Below are positions 61,460 to 64,000 of a stretch of 64,000 bases of DNA, in pieces. Made by a program: the position numbers and the translations under genes. Under the pieces are notes generated by a model that saw nothing but the letters and a program-made list of their open reading frames with translations, had not been told where the DNA came from and did no database searches. The DNA comes from Vreelandella halophila (GTDB lineage: Bacteria; Pseudomonadota; Gammaproteobacteria; Pseudomonadales; Oleiphilaceae). How positions within the stretch are numbered: position 1 is the stretch's first letter; every line of letters starts with the position of its first letter. Where the stretch lies: assembly GCF_019903425.1 (NCBI RefSeq), contig NZ_JACHUZ010000011.1:418838-482837 (forward strand), in the 5' to 3' direction.

Positions 61460-61715
61460 GGCCTTGACACAGCATCGTTATTCACATTGGAGTATCGATT
61501 AAGGCGGGTTTGGATAGTAAGCTGAATCGAACTGCCGAATAAGTGTTCAAAATTCATAACTATCTGAAAATAAAGAATTATCTGGTTTCGGTGAAAATCT
61601 CATCAATGAGAGGCTGAGCCCGTCACTGAGCGGTTTCAGAGGCTGTTCCCATAAATTGTTCACAGAGTTTTCCACAGATTCTGTGGTTAACTTTCAGGGG
61701 TCTCGGGAGGCACGT
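61460..61715. other. AT-rich intergenic region, no gene seen
   Basis: 256 bp between purL and the NIF3-like gene. AT-rich middle, with no terminator of high quality and no clear ORF. A strong ribosome site (CGGGAGG) lies at its end. Confidence 0.5.
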
Positions 61716-62027
61716 ATGTACAAAATCTGTTTCTTTGTCCCGGAGGAATATCTGGAGCAGACCAAGACCGCGGTCTTCGCCGCTGGCGGCGGTCGGATCG
61801 GGAACTACGACAGCTGCTGCTGGCAGACAAAGGGGAAGGGGCAGTTCCGTCCGATGGATGGCAGCCAGCCGTTCCTTGGCCATCAGGGTCAGATCGAGAC
61901 CGTGCCTGAGTACCGGGTTGAGCTGGTCTGCGAGGACGACCTGATCCGTGCTGTCATTCGGGCCATGAAAGCCGGGCACCCCTATGAGGAGCCGGCCTAC
62001 GAGGTCTATCGCATGGAGGATTTCTGA
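61716..62027 (+). CDS. NIF3/YqfO C-terminal-like protein
   Basis: 103 residues, strong ribosome site (GGGAGGCACGT). It has the alpha/beta fold of the YqfO insert domain (CutA/PII-like): MYKICFFVPEEYLEQTKTAV, GGRIGNYDSCCWQTKGKGQF, and AGHPYEEPAYEVYRMEDF. Stand-alone versions of this domain are common in gammaproteobacteria; function is unknown. Convergent with the Nudix gene, 4 bp apart. Confidence 0.88.
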   Translation: MYKICFFVPEEYLEQTKTAVFAAGGGRIGNYDSCCWQTKGKGQFRPMDGSQPFLGHQGQIETVPEYRVELVCEDDLIRAVIRAMKAGHPYEEPAYEVYRMEDF

Positions 62028-62031
62028 ACGC

Positions 62032-62586
62032 TCAGCCGCTGTGGCCGAGGCGTCTCCGAATGTCATCCACCACCACGGCGTACTGGGAATCCGTGGCGCT
62101 GCGGTCCCGGAAGTAGCGGTTCAGGGTCTCGGTGACGGTGGGGAAGGCGAGCTCTTGCCAGGGGACCTCGCTTTCCCGGAATAGGGCGGTTTCCAGTGAT
62201 TCCGCCCCGGCCCCGAACTGGCCATCGATCAGGCGGGCCCGGAAGTACATGTGCACCTGGTCGATGTGGGGTACGTTGAGGACGCTGTAGAGCCCGTCCA
62301 GCTCCACGCGCGCTTCTGCTTCTTCAAGGGTTTCCCGGATCGCGGCTTCCGTGGTGGTTTCGCCGTTCTCCATGAACCCTGCCGGCAGCGTCCAGAACCC
62401 GTAGCGCGGTTCGATGGCGCGCCGACAAAGCAGGATCCGGTCTTCCCAGACCGGAATGGTCCCCGCCACGATCCGCGGGTTGATGTAGTGAATGGTGCCG
62501 CAGTTGTGGCACACGTGGCGTTCCCGGTCGTCACCTTCCGGAATCCGGAACTCCACATTTGCCCCGCAGCTGCTGCAGTACTGCAT
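62032..62586 (-). CDS. Nudix hydrolase with N-terminal zinc ribbon
   Basis: 184 residues from the ATG at 62586 ([18 protein letters not shown]); the extra upstream frame is not conserved. Four cysteines form a zinc ribbon (CSSC...CHNC). The Nudix box is [20 protein letters not shown], with Ala in place of the usual Gly near its end (EEAEARVEL). Likely an ADP-ribose or nucleotide pyrophosphatase; substrate undetermined. Divergent from the second Nudix gene. Confidence 0.9.
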   Translation of the reverse strand: MQYCSSCGANVEFRIPEGDDRERHVCHNCGTIHYINPRIVAGTIPVWEDRILLCRRAIEPRYGFWTLPAGFMENGETTTEAAIRETLEEAEARVELDGLYSVLNVPHIDQVHMYFRARLIDGQFGAGAESLETALFRESEVPWQELAFPTVTETLNRYFRDRSATDSQYAVVVDDIRRRLGHSG

Positions 62587-62718
62587 GCCCGTCTCCTGGC
62601 CATCCTCTGTGTCCGGTCCTCTATGGCGGGCCGGCGCCACTGGTTGATTCGGCGGCCATTGCGGCCACCTGTATTATCTCATAATGTCGAATAAGAACGG
62701 GAACTCGGGGTCACACCT

Positions 62719-63303
62719 TTGAAGCAGGATCTTCTGCAACGGTTCAACAAGTATCGACCCAGGGCGCTGCCGCTGGCCTATCCGCGTGCCAGTGTGCTGG
62801 TTCCCATTACGAACGCGTGCGATCCGGAGATCGTTCTGACCCGCCGGGCCGCACGCAATGGCCCCCATAGCGGTCAGGTTGCATTTCCCGGCGGCATGGC
62901 CAATGAGGAGGATGAAGGGCCCGAAGCCACCGCCCTGCGGGAAACCCATGAGGAGATTGGGTTGCCTCCGGGGCGTGTGGAACTGTTGGGCGAACTGAGT
63001 CAGGTGGTCTCCCGCCACGGCATTCTGGTAACACCCTATGTGGGGCTTGTACCGGAAACCTATCCCTATCGCGCCGAGCCGGGAGAGGTGGAGACCGTTT
63101 TCCAGGTGCCCGTGCGGTGGTTTCTGGACGACCAGCGCAGCCGTACGGATGAGATCAGCTTCCATGACTGGCGCCTGTATGTCCCTTGCTATCGCTGGCA
63201 GGAGCATGACATCTGGGGGCTGTCCGCGATCATACTGGTGGAATGCCTGAACATGGCCTTTGATGCCGCCATTGATATAACAAAACCACCACGCGAGGGG
63301 TGA
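62719..63303 (+). CDS. CoA pyrophosphatase-like Nudix hydrolase (YeaB/NudL family)
   Basis: 194 residues; TTG start at 62719. The NudL-type pattern is clear: [21 protein letters not shown] followed by the Nudix box [20 protein letters not shown] (H-E-E-I-G follows). Such enzymes hydrolyse CoA to phosphopantetheine. The next gene starts 3 bp after its stop, so they form a tight pair. Confidence 0.9.
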   Translation: MKQDLLQRFNKYRPRALPLAYPRASVLVPITNACDPEIVLTRRAARNGPHSGQVAFPGGMANEEDEGPEATALRETHEEIGLPPGRVELLGELSQVVSRHGILVTPYVGLVPETYPYRAEPGEVETVFQVPVRWFLDDQRSRTDEISFHDWRLYVPCYRWQEHDIWGLSAIILVECLNMAFDAAIDITKPPREG

Positions 63304-63305
63304 CA

Positions 63306-63848
63306 ATGATCTACGAACTCAAGGACCGCCGACCTGAAATCGTCGGCGAAGGGCACTTCATCGCCGACAACGCCACCATCATCGGTTCAGTGCGCCTGGA
63401 GGCCCGCAGCAGTATCTGGTTCAATGCCGTGATCCGCGGCGACAATGACCTGATGACCATTGGTGAGGATACAAATATACAGGACGGCGCGGTGCTTCAT
63501 ACCGACCCCTCATTGCCGCTGACGCTGGGGCGCGGTGTAACGGTGGGTCATATGGCCATGCTCCACGGCTGTGAGGTGGGTGATTACACGCTGATCGGCA
63601 TCAATGCGGTGGTGCTGAACCGGGCGCGTATCGGCAAGCACTGTCTGATCGGCGCGAACACGCTGATCCCTGAGGGTATGGAGATCCCGGATGGTTCCAT
63701 GGTTGTAGGCTCCCCGGGCACCATCAAGCGCACCCTGAGTGACGAACACAGGTCCATGCTGGAATACAGCGCCGCGCATTACGTGGAGAACGCGGAGCGT
63801 TACCGGACCGCGCTGAAGGCGGCATTCGGGGCCGGAGAGCAGGACTGA
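63306..63848 (+). CDS. Gamma-carbonic anhydrase family protein (YrdA-like)
   Basis: 180 residues from the ATG at 63306 ([16 protein letters not shown]) with GAGGGG upstream; a GTG at 63300 overlaps the previous stop. Left-handed beta-helix hexapeptide repeats: [20 protein letters not shown], the metal-binding His in [18 protein letters not shown], and [20 protein letters not shown]. YrdA-type members are often not active carbonic anhydrases; the role is uncertain. Confidence 0.93.
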   Translation: MIYELKDRRPEIVGEGHFIADNATIIGSVRLEARSSIWFNAVIRGDNDLMTIGEDTNIQDGAVLHTDPSLPLTLGRGVTVGHMAMLHGCEVGDYTLIGINAVVLNRARIGKHCLIGANTLIPEGMEIPDGSMVVGSPGTIKRTLSDEHRSMLEYSAAHYVENAERYRTALKAAFGAGEQD

Positions 63849-63915
63849 ATGACACCCCTGTTACATCCGGATACGTGGAAACCGAAACTCTCTCGGAAGT
63901 GAGCTCTGAAACGTG

Positions 63916-63943
63916 TTGACGCCAACCTGTGCGGGTGTAGAAT
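63916..63943 (+). promoter_or_regulatory. Sigma-70 promoter at the right edge
   Basis: TTGACG (63916-63921), 16-bp spacer, TAGAAT (63938-63943), reading rightward. A GC-rich stretch (TCGGGGC) follows. It would drive a gene beyond position 64000; strong promoters of this kind often precede stable RNA genes, but no RNA is visible inside the window. Confidence 0.6.
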
Positions 63944-64000
63944 ACGCATCTCTTTCGGGGCAACGGCCCACAGCGGCGGCGCTTTCGAGCGTTAGATGAG

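Overview
The window reads as chromosome of a motile, GC-rich gammaproteobacterium in the Pseudomonas/Marinobacter/Oceanospirillales neighbourhood; I cannot name a genus. Evidence: BolA, Prc, RdgC, YaaA, MltF-PurL and FadAB-type genes; a run yciK-gph-ubiG-mtaD/mtnA in the order I recall from Pseudomonas aeruginosa; and polar-type flagellin, FlaG, FliD and FliS genes with FliA- and RpoN-type promoters.

Layout. 1-5436: truncated OmpR-type response regulator, topoisomerase III, BolA, YciO, an unknown protein and three very small membrane proteins. 5471-8976: tRNA-Arg(CCT), two selenodomain-associated transferases and a TPR-methyltransferase that directly follows a flagellin. 9007-13552: a giant flagellin (733 aa, with an internally duplicated variable domain), a divergent degenerate HD-GYP protein and a formyltransferase. 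13858-16200: a gene split by an IS3-family element. 16453-23087: eight tightly overlapping genes for a dTDP-amino-sugar-like pathway (dehydratase, thymidylyltransferase, three aminotransferase-fold proteins, a small protein, a methyltransferase, a sulfotransferase), visibly more AT-rich towards its 3' part. 23249-25939: WbqC-like and GT41/HMW1C-like proteins on the minus strand. 26158-30788: second flagellin, flaG, fliD, fliS. 30851-36357: solute-binding protein, deacetylase diverging from an acyl-CoA synthetase/GNAT fusion, and a lysozyme/LprI-like pair. 36410-38043: second copy of the IS. 38318-64000: vapBC-like pair and housekeeping genes (yaaA, rdgC, yciK-gph-ubiG, MTA salvage, prc, fadAB, DUF349, recX, mltF, purL, Nudix enzymes, gamma-carbonic anhydrase).

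How it fits together. Genes between and next to the two flagellins look like a flagellin modification island: dTDP-4-keto-6-deoxyglucose synthesis, amination, possible formylation, methylation or sulfation, and a cytoplasmic GT41-like enzyme as candidate transferase. The two flagellins have different promoter types: RpoN-like for the long one, FliA-like for the short one. fliD also has a FliA-like promoter.

The most unusual non-coding structure is a family of long hairpin repeats (39763-39876, 44767-44878, 52641-52696). They share a conserved core, but their arm sequences differ while remaining self-complementary. Both IS copies have exact boundaries, 4-bp target duplications (GCCC, CCAA) and an A7G frameshift site. 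Removing copy 1 restores a 234-codon gene.
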